Source of the DNA: Betaproteobacteria bacterium | GTDB lineage: Bacteria > Pseudomonadota > Gammaproteobacteria > Burkholderiales > Thiobacillaceae | NCBI GenBank assembly: GCA_016234655.1 | Contig: JACRAU010000019.1 | Location: forward strand, 45,928-109,927 | Direction: 5' to 3' | Length of the DNA: 64,000 nucleotides | Shown here: positions 63,301-64,000 of the stretch, piece by piece | Numbering within the stretch: the stretch's first letter is position 1 | Layout of the letters: each line of letters starts with the position of its first letter | Notes under the pieces: model-generated | The model's input: only the letters and a program-made list of their open reading frames with translations | Told to the model about the DNA's origin: nothing | Databases searched by the model: none | Position numbers and translations under genes: made by a program

Positions 63301-64000
63301 TCAAGAGCCAAAGCGGACTCCAGAAACGGTCACCGCGACCCCCTGTGGGAGGTTGAGCTTGATGCGGTTGATCCGCGCGTCACAGATATCCGGGCATGTG
63401 GCGCGCACAGTGTGAGTGCCGATGGCCTGCATGGGGCGGTAATTGAGGGCGAATAGGCTCTTGGGCATTGGGTTCGCATCCAGAATCACGCCATCTTTCT
63501 CTAGCTGGAAGTCGATTTCCAGCCAGTGGTGCGTACCGCCATTCACAAAAACAATTTCAGCACCTTGCTCGCGTGTTCGTCGAAAATGTGTGGACTCGCT
63601 CGAATGGCCGGCAACGATATCCCAACTTAAGTCGAAATCGACCAGGCTGGCTCCGTTGGAGTATATGTTGTGTCCGGGCAGCCCGGCAATCTGCCAAGGC
63701 TGATTGGCACTGTAGTCCACAGGGTCAAGGATGGGTTTCTCAATGCCGGCTTTCAGGGCGTCCTGGTATGTGTCATGGGCGCTGCTGTCGTTATTGCCTA
63801 TGGCCTTGATGATGCCATTCGCCACACCCCCGCTAACTGCGGCGGACAGATGAACGGGCTTACCGATCAGCAACAGATCGAAGCCGTAATCCTTGAATTG
63901 CGGTGGCGGGTTTTTGGGATTGATGCCGAATTCTGCCCAGACGTGGGCTGCGGTGTTTTGTTGCCAATCGACATCGTGAAAGAGGATCCTGGTCAGGTGA
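63301..64000 (-). CDS. Hypothetical protein, C-terminal part (continues past window end)
   Basis: Frame open to the window end: LTRILFHDVDWQQNTAAHVWAEFGINPKNPPPQFKDYGFDLLLIGKPVHLSAAVSGG... Confidence 0.6.
   Translation of the reverse strand, partial: HLTRILFHDVDWQQNTAAHVWAEFGINPKNPPPQFKDYGFDLLLIGKPVHLSAAVSGGVANGIIKAIGNNDSSAHDTYQDALKAGIEKPILDPVDYSANQPWQIAGLPGHNIYSNGASLVDFDLSWDIVAGHSSESTHFRRTREQGAEIVFVNGGTHHWLEIDFQLEKDGVILDANPMPKSLFALNYRPMQAIGTHTVRATCPDICDARINRIKLNLPQGVAVTVSGVRFGS

Overview
High-GC proteobacterial chromosome segment. My guess is a betaproteobacterium, from overall gene content only. It starts with housekeeping and small modules: the 3' end of fbp, a RelE/HigB-type toxin with an Xre antitoxin and a palindromic operator, prmC, small secreted proteins and a subtilisin-like protease. 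The rest (about 4.8-64 kb) is a very large surface-glycan locus. It encodes two Wzm/Wzt ABC exporters, many GT2/GT4 glycosyltransferases, several multi-domain fusion enzymes, ManC, a carbamoyltransferase, a complete set of WbpA/B/D/E/I-type genes (predicted UDP-ManNAc3NAcA pathway), a polysaccharide deacetylase, a FemAB-like protein, an asparagine synthase-type amidotransferase, two SGNH hydrolases, a B12-binding radical SAM protein, two flippase-like LPG-synthase-type membrane proteins and two tandem GT-C-like membrane proteins. Inside the locus are an orphan GspD-type secretin, a Thr/Ala/Gly-rich S-layer-like protein with a structured 5' UTR and strong terminator, and a TMTC-like TPR membrane protein. 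Together these suggest an S-layer secretion/glycosylation/anchoring island. The intergenic regions, and at least two coding regions, carry a family of GC-rich REP-like palindromes around a RAYT transposase. A short motif (CTAAAGGGCATAAA) repeatedly sits in the loops of, or next to, these palindromes. One REP copy interrupts a HEPN (HepT-like) gene next to an MNT nucleotidyltransferase, and another sits as a 26-bp perfect inverted repeat in the 5' end of a Wzm gene. All calls come from reading the sequence and ORF translations; no database search or folding was run.
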